DNA of 64,000 nucleotides, from positions 104,889,298 to 104,953,297 of the forward strand of contig OZ022498.1 in assembly GCA_963989385.1 (NCBI GenBank). The letters are read 5' to 3'. Source of the DNA: Ctena decussata (taxonomy: Eukaryota; Mollusca; Bivalvia; Lucinida; Lucinidae). Positions 32,838-43,080 of the stretch are shown piece by piece; the first letter of the stretch is position 1; every line of letters begins with the position of its first letter. A program made the position numbers and the translations under genes. Under the pieces are notes generated by a model. The model was given only the letters and a program-made list of their open reading frames with translations. It made no database searches and was not told the origin of the DNA.

Positions 32838-34052
32838 CTAAACGGATAAATATCCAAACGGAATGATCTCTTTGGTCCTGTTGAAAATATAGTCCGGTGT
32901 AATGTCATAATCAAAAAGATCGAAGTCAGTTGAGTAAACATTCTTAAGCTGGTTCAATAAGTCTAAAGGCACTGATCTATAGATTTCAATTAAAGCTTCC
33001 TTCCGCTGTTTCCTCCTTTCTGAGCTTGATGACTTTAATCTGGTTTCTTTCACCAGCCATATGAACTCTTCTAAGTCTATTTTGTTCGATTCATTAGCGG
33101 TAAGGGGAAACGGCTCCTTACCGATAACGCCACGTATTTGTAGTTTTCTCCAAACCCTTCTAAGAGCTTCGTCCCATGTTATACACTTAATAACTTCGTT
33201 TTTGAATGCGAATGCGGAGGATACTGTATCATAAAGTGCATCGTTTTCCAAAAGATCTGGGAATTTCCGAATGGAATCGATGGTTTTATTTAAGCCCAAT
33301 TTCTTGTATAAAAATACCGAATCGTCCAAGAAGTGTTCCATTTTTCCGACAAAATCATAGTGAATATCACAGGTATGGCAGCTGGAATGGAATTCAGCAT
33401 CATGACAATCTACAAACCCGGAACGGTTTACTCTATGTCGGTTCGCTATTGCTCTGACGTATTCCTCAAATTTTAAGTCACTCCCACAGTTCTTCAAACT
33501 GAATGGCACCTGTACATGTAGTCTTGACCTCAAAGGAAACGTCTGACGTTGGACCCGTATGATGGGGGAAGTCACTTCCCTCCAGAAGAATGGATTTGGA
33601 GCAAATAGTTTGTCGACATACGCTGACAGTATTCTGGAATATGGATTTCTCACAAACAAGAACTTAAACTGACTCCTATAAAAACTAGGATTTAAAACAC
33701 CATTTTGGAAAGTTATGCGTTCCTTGGTAGGCGGAGCAGCTGAGATGGGAATATCATACGGAGTTTCTATTTGTGGTTTGTTGTAAGCTTCCAACATTTT
33801 GAAAAACCGCGTCCAAAACGTAGATGCTAACTTACACATTGGGCATAGCATTATGTTGTAATCTTTATTAGATGTAACTGCCAGTGTGAATTTTATCCCC
33901 GTTTTTGGTCGAGTCTCACATTTTTGCTGGAGTGCTTTGGCGAGCGCTTCTCCATTAGATGGATTAATTGATATGTCCGCATTACGAACTAAGGTATGCT
34001 TTGTTGTTGAGCTTGTTCTGTTAATGTCAGTTGATGATCTTATACCCGGGAT
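32838..34052 (-). CDS. Carbohydrate sulfotransferase (CHST8-14 type) catalytic exon
   Basis: 404 residues from an acceptor (ACTTTCAG|ATC, phase 0) to a TAG. It belongs to the Sulfotransfer_2 group, Golgi enzymes that pass sulfate from PAPS to GalNAc in chondroitin/dermatan or N-glycans. Exon residues: the 5'-phosphosulfate loop is CPMCKLASTFWTRF (about 70-83, Lys kept although the usual Pro before it is Cys), the 3'-phosphate site is FLFVRNPYSRILSAYVDK (about 131-148), FEEYVRAI follows, then CHTCDIHYDFVGKMEHFLDD, and the family ending VYSTDFDLFDYD near the C-terminus. A lineage-type insertion lies between the Lys-rich linker and that ending. It is the only exon with the domain; the anchor is at 39009-39146. 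The GalNAc linkage cannot be decided from sequence alone. Confidence 0.9.
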   Translation of the reverse strand: MPGIRSSTDINRTSSTTKHTLVRNADISINPSNGEALAKALQQKCETRPKTGIKFTLAVTSNKDYNIMLCPMCKLASTFWTRFFKMLEAYNKPQIETPYDIPISAAPPTKERITFQNGVLNPSFYRSQFKFLFVRNPYSRILSAYVDKLFAPNPFFWREVTSPIIRVQRQTFPLRSRLHVQVPFSLKNCGSDLKFEEYVRAIANRHRVNRSGFVDCHDAEFHSSCHTCDIHYDFVGKMEHFLDDSVFLYKKLGLNKTIDSIRKFPDLLENDALYDTVSSAFAFKNEVIKCITWDEALRRVWRKLQIRGVIGKEPFPLTANESNKIDLEEFIWLVKETRLKSSSSERRKQRKEALIEIYRSVPLDLLNQLKNVYSTDFDLFDYDITPDYIFNRTKEIIPFGYLSV

Positions 34053-34493
34053 CTGAAAGTAAACAATGCATATCATTAGTTTTTATTTTTGATATTTTAT
34101 TATATTTCAAGGAGAAATATATACTGACCATCAAAAGAAACGCATACAATGTATGCGCCCAATTTATTTGAAGGTATAGGTCTATGCTCTTATTTAGACA
34201 TTTTAAGTTACACTTTGTTAATGATATTCCCACAGAATGAGCACCTTAACGCATCGATATTCCATAAACTTTAGAGACCAGAACGCTTGTTTTTGTGATG
34301 GGGTTTAACTAAAGTCACCATGCTTTCAGAAGCTGAATTTTTAATTCCATAAAATGCTCAGCCAATTATTTTCTCCACACATAATTTCCACAGCAAGAGT
34401 AAGAAACAGCAGAAAAATCAAAGCAATCGAGTCCTGCGTTTTAGAGAAACAATCAGGTGAAAGTTGGCAGTAGAAACAGTAACACTGGCTTAC

Positions 34494-34514
34494 CATTGGA
34501 TTTCCATAGACACC
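34494..34514 (-). CDS. Candidate 21-bp microexon of the CHST-like gene
   Basis: Acceptor CGAAAAATACAG and donor ATG|GTAAGC frame GGTGTCTATGGAAATCCAATG, seven codons (GVYGNPM), phase 0 on both sides. This fits the phase-0 start of the catalytic exon at 34052. It does not fit the phase-1 end of the anchor exon, so another exon would still be needed. The donor is strong and the acceptor pyrimidine tract is modest. Confidence 0.25.
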
Positions 34515-35092
34515 CTGTATTTTTCGAAAAGAACAGAAACCATTCATACGAAGAGGTTAAATGAATTAACAAGAAGAGTGAAATAAAAAGATCTGCAAAG
34601 AAATTTTTCATAGCACTGCAGAACTTTTGATGTTATTTGACTTCCCAATTTGCTATTTGTTTAATTGCAAGGGAGACAATTTGACAAGTGGTCAACTTCA
34701 AACTGCTGTCATGTTCCTAAGAAGAATACTATGGTAATAAAACCGACGTTTTTTTCATAACCGCATATTAAAGTCGCGTTCTGGAAACAACTTGTTATAC
34801 TGCCAAAGGAAAGACAACTCTTACAACAACTTTGAATGTTTCACGATAAATTGAGACAACTCTTTAATTAAGGTTTAATTTTGCAAGGAGCTAAGTTTAT
34901 ATTGTTGGCAGACGTCAGTAGTGTTTTCTGCTATATGTGATTTAAAGCCATAAATCAGCTAACAGAAGAAAAGTGAACCTAAACTTGTAGGCGTTGCTTT
35001 TGATGTTCAGCATATATATACCAAATAGTGTAGATCCTTGCCCAGATGTCGCGTTTTGCCAGTGGCCCTCTTATGGGACACTAGGCATAAAT

Positions 35093-35304
35093 GAGCCGCA
35101 ACACGAGAAAACCAACAAAGTGGTTGTGCGCCCAGCACAGACTCAGATCAGCCCAGTCTGACCAGACTCTTCGCTGAGCGCTTAAAGGGTATCTTAGGTC
35201 CTCCATGTAGACAGGGAAGACTCTGATCAGACTGGGCGGATGCCCAGGCTGATCTGAGTCTGCGCTGGACGCACAACTTTGTTGGTTTTCTCGTGTCGCG
35301 GCTC
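35093..35304. mobile_element. Foldback MITE family F1, copy 3
   Basis: GAGCCGCAACACGAGAAAAC and GTTTTCTCGTGTCGCGGCTC ends, with AAAT on both sides (35089-35092 and 35305-35308). This is the best-preserved copy and it supports a 4-bp target duplication. Confidence 0.9.
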
Positions 35305-35339
35305 AAATGGCTTAAATTCATATTTTATTGAAATGATGA

Positions 35340-35600
35340 CGTAACCGCCCACGTTGTATGTACGTGCTTGGGGTGGTCGGGTGGTGCGATGGCGCTGCGT
35401 GTAACTTCCAGTGCCGGGGCGTCCTGCTGATTTGGACGATGGTAGGGCAAGGACCTACTGTGCTTGCTGTAGATGCGGGTAGGGGTTGTTTGGACATTTT
35501 TCTCTGGTCTATCATTTCTTCCTTCTTTCTCCCTCTCCCTGGGAGACGGCCCGATATAAACTGAAATATTGTCTCAAAGGGCCGTTAAACCAACCAAATA
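35340..35600 (+). mobile_element. SINE-like repeat ending GGGCCGTTAAACCAACCAA
   Basis: GC-richer body (GGTGGTCGGGTGGTGCGATG, CTGTAGATGCGGGTAGGG), then GGAGACGGCCCGATATAAAC and the tail GGGCCGTTAAACCAACCAA. The tail resembles GGGACGTTAAACCACCACTC near 55098. No clear tRNA head was identified. The 68-codon frame here is repeat-derived. Confidence 0.45.
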
Positions 35601-35963
35601 TATGTGCGTGCTAGACTACTTAATTTAACATTAGCCTTACATTATATTTTTAGTGAATGTTTTGAATATGACTGTACTGCGGTAGTTAATCGTGTTTTCT
35701 TTCAACATTATTGAAAACATTTACATGCATGTCATTCTAAGAAATACATTTGGAATGTTATTTTCGCAATTATCATATTTTAATGTTCTGGGTGACAATT
35801 ACACCGTAGGCTAGAAAATCACTGCACCCAATAAATGCGGTAATTGCGTAATGAAGGCGTTTAAGGCAACTTTATAACAAAATAACATGGTTTTAATGTG
35901 CTTTTTGAACCGACTGCTATATAGTGAGAACAAGGCCATTGTAAAACAGCAGTAAAATCTAAA

Positions 35964-36136
35964 GGTGGGTTAACACGGCGACACATGTTGCATGACACAG
36001 GGTGTTTATGAGGCGACAGATGTGGCATGACACAGGGTATTAACACAGTGACACGTTGCATGACACAAGGTATTAACACGGTGACATGTTGCATGACAGG
36101 GTATTAACACGGTGACACATGTTGCATACCATGGTA
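35964..36136 (+). repeat. Short tandem repeat, about 35-bp unit
   Basis: Five units of ATTAACACGGTGACACATGT with TGCATGACACAGGGT, of slightly different length. Each contains the palindromic ACATGT or GTGACAC core. Confidence 0.85.
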
Positions 36137-36166
36137 TTTTTAAGCGTTTTCAGAGTTTAGTTATTA

Positions 36167-36377
36167 CAGTCAACTCTCGATATCTCAAAGTCAAAGTTCA
36201 AACTACTGATATCTGAAGTTAAATTTTCTGGTCCCAGAAAATTTACTTTGAGATATCAGTAGTTTGAGATAAAAGGAGTTGAAATGTTGATATAAATTAG
36301 AAATGAGTCTTCACTATATTGTTTGAGATAAAAGGGAACTTTGAGATATCAGTGTTCGAGATATCGATAGTTGACTG
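36167..36377. mobile_element. Tc1/mariner-type (pogo/Tigger-like) MITE, 211 bp
   Basis: Ends CAGTCAACTCTCGATATCTC and GAGATATCGATAGTTGACTG, flanked by TA on both sides (36165-36166 and 36378-36379). Inner arms repeat TTTGAGATATCAGTAGTTTGA. No coding capacity. Confidence 0.85.
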
Positions 36378-36770
36378 TATATACAAATACCTTTACGGAT
36401 GAATTCTTTGGCAAATCAGTAAAGACAGACGATCTAAAAACTCTTCCTGAAAAATGAGAGAAAATGAAACGTTAAAGTGTATGGGTAAATCTTCATGTTT
36501 ACAAAGGGGTAGGGGTGGGGGTTGGGGGGTTGGGCTGCAACTTCTGTGACTTCCTGTTTGCTTCCTTGGACGACGAAACGCTTCAAAAAGCGACTACTCT
36601 TAAAGGAACAAATTTGCTGCCGGGGCTCCTGCTGCATCTTAAAGTGTATCCATTCACCTTAGTTGCAATACGAGGAAAGACACCTAGAATTTACATCCAG
36701 ACGCTCTGATGAAAGTCTTCCCTTATCAAATGGGCAACCTTACCCGGTGGACTCTGGTCAGACTTCTATA

Positions 36771-36974
36771 GAGTCAAGTCGGGTAACTTCGGACAACGTG
36801 TAAATTCGGACATGCCATTGCAAACAGTGAAAATCTAGATAATGAGCCGTCTCATCAGGAATTTCACTGTTTACCCAGTTAAATTTGTTTTAATTCCAAA
36901 CAAATGACATTTAAATGAAACAATGGCACAGTCCGAATTTACCGGCTGTCCGAATTTACCCGACTTGACCCTAA
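36771..36974. mobile_element. Foldback MITE family F4, complete copy
   Basis: Ends GTCAAGTCGGGTAACTTCGG and CCGAATTTACCCGACTTGAC. The inner GCAAACAGTGAAAATC / TTTCACTGTTTACC arms surround AATGAGCCGTCTCATCAG. A second copy in opposite orientation ends near 38147. Confidence 0.8.
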
Positions 36975-37044
36975 TATTTTCCTGTTGCATGGCTATTTGT
37001 CAAGAACGCTTGGACAGCAGCTGTATGAATAAGGGTCAAGCAAG

Positions 37045-37968
37045 GTAAAGGACTTCTTCGATTAAGGCGAGGATTTTCCCCATGATTTAAAAGTTATACG
37101 GATCACTGACTTTTGCTTTGCATTTATGACTATGACTTGTAACTTGCATGGAAAATGAATTTTCAAGTGTTTGTGTCTATGTAAAGTACGTTAAACATAC
37201 GTTGACGTTGACGTCATTGTTGAGATAAATTGTAAATTATCCTCAAACTGATCGTTGAAATAATGATTTATTGTATACATTTCACCCTTTTTTGACTTAC
37301 ATTACTTACATAACAGGCAACACTGGATAGCTTTGACTATATGTATGTGACCTTGACCTCATTTCAAGGTCATGGTACACAATAAAATCCTTGAAGATCA
37401 CAGTGCAACTGTTGACCATTCTTCTTCTCTGGCTTATTGAGTATCGTTCCCCCCCGTGACCCAGCTTCCCACTCATATATATTGCGTACTTGCATCGCAT
37501 AAGTCTGCTGCATGAAGGAAATGCTGGGTCACGGGGGGGAAAGCACTTGTATTTTAGTTACAGTGAAGCGTTCTCTTTTGGCCGCTTTGACCGGAAGTAT
37601 AACTGTGGTTTTACATGTTTAAATGCCAGTCAGGCGTAACAAGAAGAAAATCATTGCTTTGTATTGTGATATGCATGTATTTAGCATGCATTTATGACAA
37701 AAATGTATGAAATGAATGACTGATTTCAATATTTTTATTACCTCAAAATTTGAGGTATGCGAAAACCTTGAATTAAGGGTAGGTAGGGTCAGACTGGATT
37801 ATCTCCCCATGTCTTTGGGTCTGAATCACAAATGATCTGATTTCATACGGCCTATATATTTGTTGAAGCTCCGCTAAGAAAAATTTGCACACTTTATACT
37901 TTTGAAAATTCGGACCTGTCGCGCCGGTCTAATGGGGAAAATCCTCGCCTTAATCGAAGAAGTCCTTC
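37045..37968. repeat. Inverted repeat with 35-bp perfect arms linking two F4 elements
   Basis: AAGGACTTCTTCGATTAAGG (37045 on) continuing to CGAGGATTTTCCCCA is exactly reverse-complemented at about 37934-37968. With the F4 copies outside, this makes a foldback of about 1.38 kb (36771-38150). The inside is AT-rich and contains the C/G-run hairpin at 37447-37542. Confidence 0.8.
37447..37542. mobile_element. Short foldback element with C/G-run ends (copy 2)
   Basis: TTCCCCCCCGTGACCCAGC and GCTGGGTCACGGGGGGGAA form the arms around an AT-rich loop. It is related to the hairpin at 377-471. Confidence 0.75.
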
Positions 37969-37969
37969 G

Positions 37970-38150
37970 GACAGCAAGTAAATTTAGACAGTGACATCGT
38001 TTCCTTTATATGTTAGTTGTTTGGAATTAAAACAAAATTGACCGGGCAAACAGTAAAACTCCTTATGAGACGGCTCATTATGAGCTGTGTCATTTGGATC
38101 TTCACTGTTTGCAATGGTATGTGCGAATTTAGTTACCCGACTCGACCTTG
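37970..38150. mobile_element. Foldback MITE family F4, inverted partial copy
   Basis: Reads as the reverse complement of 36771-36974: TTTGGAATTAAAACAAAATT, AGACGGCTCATTATGAGCTG, CACTGTTTGCAATGG and a GTTACCCGACTCGACC end. About 20 bp of the first terminus are missing. Confidence 0.75.
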
Positions 38151-38604
38151 AAATCCTCTTTTTACATCCAATTTCCGACTATCTGATTAGTGATAGCAGT
38201 GCACTAAAGAGAAAAGAGGTAAGGCTGTTCGAGTGATGGGCTATAACACGTATATTTTTTTTCAGAAATAAATGTTCTCTAAACTAGTATTATATAATTC
38301 CCTTTCTCTATAAGTCTGAAAGAGTTTGAGAGCCATGGCTTTTTTCCGTGATGCGAATAAAATCAAATCACACTGTACCCAAGAGAGATGTGATATGTTA
38401 TTCTCTTTCTTCTGAAAATCGATATGACAACGCAAGGAATAATTGAAAGCAATTATATACCAACAAGAGCGGCCTCTTATCGAACACTCAAAGAAATTGT
38501 CGTACACCAGCACAGCGCAACTTATGGCAAAGCGTGGAGTGTGCTATCAGTGACGTTACCGCTCAGTGCCTTACCGCTGAGCATAACGTCACTTATATCA
38601 CAGT
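38151..38604. other. Intron/intergenic, no recognisable gene
   Basis: AT-rich. Near 38545 a palindromic GTGACGTTACCGCTCAGTGC / TACCGCTGAGCATAACGTCAC pair is visible, probably another small hairpin. Confidence 0.45.
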
Positions 38605-38812
38605 CCAGGCCCCGAGGTTATAAAACTTGAGTACATTCTCAAACTCAAAATAAAGCACACTGATTGGCTGCTTCCGAGCAAAACTTGAGTACATTCTCAA
38701 TCCCAAAATAAAGCACACTGATTGGTTGCTTCCGAGCACTCGGAAGCAGCCAATCAGTGTGCTTTATTTTGAGTTTGAAAATGTACTCAGGTTTTATAAC
38801 CTCCGGGCCAGG
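38605..38812. mobile_element. Foldback MITE family F3, copy 3, with an internal duplication
   Basis: Ends CCAGGCCCCGAGGTTATAAA and TTTTATAACCTCCGGGCCAGG. The left arm unit (AAACTTGAGTACATTCTCAA to GGCTGCTTCCGAGC) is present twice in tandem, the right arm once (AGCCAATCAGTGTGCTTTAT). Confidence 0.85.
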
Positions 38813-39008
38813 AAACTGTATTTGTATTACCTAGATAACGTGTGTTTCAAGCTAATGAGTATTTTCCATGTTTTGCCGCCATTTTTTCAAAGGAGGACAA
38901 CTTTTGTGACTTCTTGTTTGCTTTCCTTGACGTCGATCTAGAAGGGAGACAAACATGAAATTGACAGAGTCGATTCCCCTTAACTTCTTTCAACTTAAAA
39001 GTACTGAC

Positions 39009-39146
39009 CTTGTATAGCACCCAGATCCGGACCATCATAATAATGCTGGAACAGCAAGAGTGTAACAACTACCGCTAGCAGCAGCAGGGATTTCAACACC
39101 TTTCTGAAATGACATCGTACTCGCATTCTTCTTACTCTGGAAAAAC
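39009..39146 (-). CDS. Cytosolic tail and membrane-anchor exon of the CHST-like gene
   Basis: Minus strand, acceptor CTCCACTTTGCAG to donor CAAG|GTCAGT. The ATG at 39126-39124 opens MRVRCHFRKVLK, a short basic tail, then SLLLLAVVVTLLLF (single anchor) and a short stem YYDGPDLGAIQ. This is the type II N-terminus expected of a Golgi sulfotransferase and lies upstream of the catalytic exon on the same strand. The acceptor implies a further 5' UTR exon. It ends in phase 1, so the direct join to 34052 (phase 0) would not be in frame; an intermediate exon is missing from the model. A short F1 MITE starts about 24 bp upstream of the acceptor. Confidence 0.6.
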
Positions 39147-39170
39147 CTGCAAAGTGGAGAAGACATAATT

Positions 39171-39268
39171 GATCCGCGACACGAGAAAACCAACAAGTGG
39201 CATGCTCAGGCGGATCTGAGTCTTCGCTGAGCGCACTCCCACTTTGTTGGTTTTGTCGTGTCATGGCC
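39171..39268. mobile_element. Foldback MITE family F1, internally deleted copy 4
   Basis: GATCCGCGACACGAGAAAAC and GTTTTGTCGTGTCATGGCC ends, only 98 bp. It lies about 24 bp upstream of the anchor-exon acceptor of the minus-strand gene, so it occupies the usual branch-point neighbourhood. Confidence 0.75.
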
Positions 39269-39718
39269 CATATACTCAAAATTACATAGAGAGCAACGGA
39301 ATGGCATGCTTATCTTTCGAAGCTTTTTAAGTTATAAATTATCTAGAATGCGTGTTTGAAACAAATAATAAAATTCGTCAACAATTGTATCGTTGTGACA
39401 AAAATATCTATATTTGGTTTTCAAGGTGTACCACAGAACACATATTCAATCTCAGAATCTTATCTTATATTCTTTAATCAATTCAAGCAAAACTTCTACC
39501 ATGTCTTCATAGATTCAAAAAGCCTTTGGCAGGATAAGGCACGCAGCATTTTGGGCCTGCATGAAGGAATACAAATCAATGCGAAATAGTACGTGTCATT
39601 AAGCACTATAATTGCAGTCCAGATAGATGGCAGCACCGCAGAATGGCTCAGAACAACAGCTCAAGTTAGACAAAGCTGAAGTAAGTTAAATAAGTAGCTC
39701 ACTTCAGATGAATAGGGG
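39269..39718. other. Intergenic, no recognisable gene
   Basis: Unique-looking AT-rich sequence. A 77-codon frame (39356-39589) has no recognisable motif. Confidence 0.45.
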
Positions 39719-40140
39719 ACCCACTTGGCACACAGAGTTGAATCAACCTTAAATCAACCTTGATTCAACGTCACGACGTTGGATTCAACCTTGAGTGCCT
39801 GCCGAGGATTGTCACTTTTGCAGTAGACTGTTTCCTGATGAGAACGGGTATGGTTATGATCCCATTTGCTTGTCTAAATATATGTATCTGATGATCAAAA
39901 GGGAGATATGTGCCAGCTGGCAATGTTTTGCTGCGTAAAAAATATGGCGTGCGGATGGCCCATGTGCCACTGTTTAGCACATGGAATAAAGTCAACATTA
40001 GACCGGCAAGATGATGATGCGCATGTTCCAATCGGGCACACAAGACTGAATCAATACTGATTCAACATTGATTCAACGTCATGTATGACGTTGAATAAAG
40101 ATTGAGTCAATATTGATTCCACCATGTGTGCCTGCTGGGT
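39719..40140. mobile_element. Foldback MITE with ACCCA...GGCACACA ends
   Basis: ACCCACTTGGCACACA on the left and TGTGTGCCTGCTGGGT on the right are inverted. Both sides carry runs of TTGAATCAA/TTGATTCAACGTC and a small CGTCACGACG or CGTCATGTATGACG palindrome. The centre is unique. Confidence 0.7.
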
Positions 40141-43080
40141 TTTATGTACTTTTAAAACACATTATAACGTTAATTTGCAATTATATTATATTGCGTTTGC
40201 GGACAACAATGCAGCTTTTGTTGATGTTCGTGAAGTTCGCTGCCAGTTGCCAGTTGCCATTTGCCTATTCAATCGGCAACTGGCAAATGGCAGCTAACTT
40301 CACATTCTAGATGCCAATTCGCCAATTCTCGCGAATTGGCAACAGGCAACTGGCCGCTAGATGCCAATTCAATTTGAGATGCTTTTACGTTGAATAGGTA
40401 AATGGCAAAGGGCAGCCACTGGCAGCCCGATGCCTATTCGACTGGAGAGGGTTTTTGAGCATACCAGGTGAATAGGCAACTGGCAAACGGCAGTCAGATG
40501 CCAATTCGCAATTTCTTGTGAATTGGCAACTGGCAACTGCAAGCCAAGTGCCAATTCGATATGAGAGGATTTAAGCCGATTAAAGCTAAATAGGAAACCG
40601 GCAAACGGTAGCCAGATGCCAATTCGCTAATTCTTGCGAACTGGCAACTGGCAACTGGCAGCCAGATGCCAATTGGATTCGTGAGGGTTTAAGACGATTA
40701 AAGATACATAGAAAACCGGCAAACGGCAGCCAGATGACAATTTGCTAATTCTTCTGAACTGAAAACTGGCAACTGGTAGCCAGATGCCAATTAGATTCAT
40801 GAGTGTTTAAGACGATTAAAGTCATGAAGAAAACCGCCAAACGGCAGCCAGATGCCAATTCACTAATTCTTGCGAATTGGCAACTGACAACTGGAAGCCA
40901 GATGCCAATTCGATTCGAGAGGGTTTAAGACAATTGAAGCTACATAGCAAACAGGCAAACGGCAGCCAGATGCCAATTTGATTTTTTTTATGAATCGGCA
41001 TCTGGTAACTGGTAGCAAGATGCCAATTCGATTTGAGAGTGCTTAAGGCGATTAAAGCAACATAGGAAACCGGAAAATTGGCAGCCAGATGCCAATTCGA
41101 TTTTTTTATGAATTGGCAACTGGCAACTGGCAGCCAGATGCCAATTCGACTTGAGACTGTTTTAGACGAGTAAACATACATAGGAAACCGGCAGACGGGA
41201 GCAAGATGCCGATTCGAAAAGTTTTTTTGAATTGGGAACTGGCAACCAGGTTCCAATTCGATTTGAGCGGGTTTCAGACGATTAAAGCTAAATAGGAAAC
41301 CGGCAAACGACATCCAGATGCCAATTCGCAAATTCATGTGAATTGGAAACCGGCAACTGGCAGCCAGTTGCCAATTCGATTTTTGAGGGTTTCAGACGAT
41401 TTAAGCTACACAGAAAACTTGCAACCAGATGCCAATTTCCTGATTCTTGTGAACTGGCAACTGGCAACTGGCAGCCAGATGCCATATCGATTCGAGAGGG
41501 TTTAAGACGATTAAAGATACATAGGAAACCGGCAAACGGCAGCCAGATGACAATTCGCTAATTCTTCTGAACTGGAAACTGGCAACTGGCATCCAGATGC
41601 CAATTCGATTCATGCGTGTTTAAGACGATTAAAGTCATGGAGGAAACCGGCAAACAGCAGCCAGAAGCCAATTCACTAATTCTTGCGAATTGGCAACTGA
41701 CAACTGGAAGCCAGAAGCCAATTCGATTCGAGAGGGTTTAAGACAATTGAAACTACAAAGGAAACAGGCAAACGGCAGCCAGATGCCAATTTGAATTTTT
41801 TATGAATCGGCATCTGGCAACTGACAGCCAGATGCCGATTCGATTTGAAAGTGTAAGGCGATTAAAGCTACATAGAAACCGGAAAACGGAGGCCAGATGC
41901 CAATTCAAATTTTTATGAATTGACAACTGGCAGCCAGATGCCAATTCGATTTGAGACTGTTTAAGACGAGTAAGGCTACATAGGGGACCGGCAAACGGCA
42001 GCAAGATGCCGATTGGAAAAGTTTGTTTGAATTGGCAACTGGCAGCCAGGTGCCAATTCGATTTGAGAGGGTGTAAGACGATTAAAGCTTAATAGGAAAC
42101 CGGCAAACGACATCCAGATGCCAATTCGCAAATTGAAATGAATTGGAAACTGGCAACTGGCAGCCAGTTGCCAATTCGATTTGAGAGGGTTTGAGACGAT
42201 TTTAGCTACATAGAAAACCTGCCAACGGCAGCGATATGCCAATTTGCAAATTCTTGTGAACTGGCAACTGGCAGCCATATGCCAATTCAATTCGAGAGGG
42301 TTTAAGACGATTAAAGCTCAATTGGAATTAGGCAACTGTCAGCCAGATGACAATTCGCTTATTCTTCTGAACGGGAAACTAGCAACTGGCAGCCAGATTC
42401 CAATTCGATTCATGAGTGTTTAAGACCATTAAAGTCAAGAAGGAAACCGGCAAACGGCAGCCAGATGCCAATTCACTAATTCTTGCGAATTGGCAACTGG
42501 CAACCGGAAGCCAGATGCCCATACGATTCGAGAGGGTTTAAGACAATTGAAGCTACATATGAAACAGGCAAACGGCAGCCAGATGCCAGTTCGATTTTTT
42601 TTACAAATCGGCATCTGGTAACTAGCAGCCAGATGCCAATTCGATTTGAGAGTGTTTAAGGCGATTAAAGCTACATAGGAAACCGGAAAACGGCAGCCAG
42701 ATGCCAATTCAAATTTTTTTATGAATTGACAACTGGCAACTGGCAGCCAGATGCCAATTCGATTTTTGAGTGTTTAAGGCGATAAAAGCTACATAGGAAA
42801 CCGGAAAACGGCAGCCATATGCTTATTCCAAATTTTTTATGAATTGACAACTGGCAACTGGCAGCCAGATGCCAATTCGATTTGAGACTGTTTAAGACGA
42901 TTAAAGATACATAGGAGACCGGCAAACGGCAGCAAGATGCCGATTCGAAATTTTTTTATGAATTGACAACTGGCAACTGGCAGCCAGATGCCAATTCGAT
43001 TTGAGACTGTTAAAGACGAGTAAGGCTACATAGGAGACCGGCAAACGGCAGCAAGATGCCGATTCGAAAAGTTTGTTTGA

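Larger units (their letters stand above)
34053..39008 (-). other. Inferred intron region of the CHST-like gene
   Basis: Bounded by a GTCAGT donor (after 39009) and an ACTTTCAG acceptor (before 34052). The anchor exon ends in phase 1 while the catalytic exon starts in phase 0, so at least one more exon must lie here or upstream splicing must differ. It is crowded with foldback elements (35093, 36167, 36771-38150 and 38605). Confidence 0.5.

Noticed and set aside
35964..36136. CRISPR-like array of short repeats
   Set aside because: The units are contiguous without unique spacers, vary in length, and the surroundings are animal DNA.
40822..41337. 171-codon minus-strand open frame
   Set aside because: It is translation of satellite C. 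Monomers of about 118 bp shift frame every unit, and similar frames occur throughout both arrays on equivalent strands.
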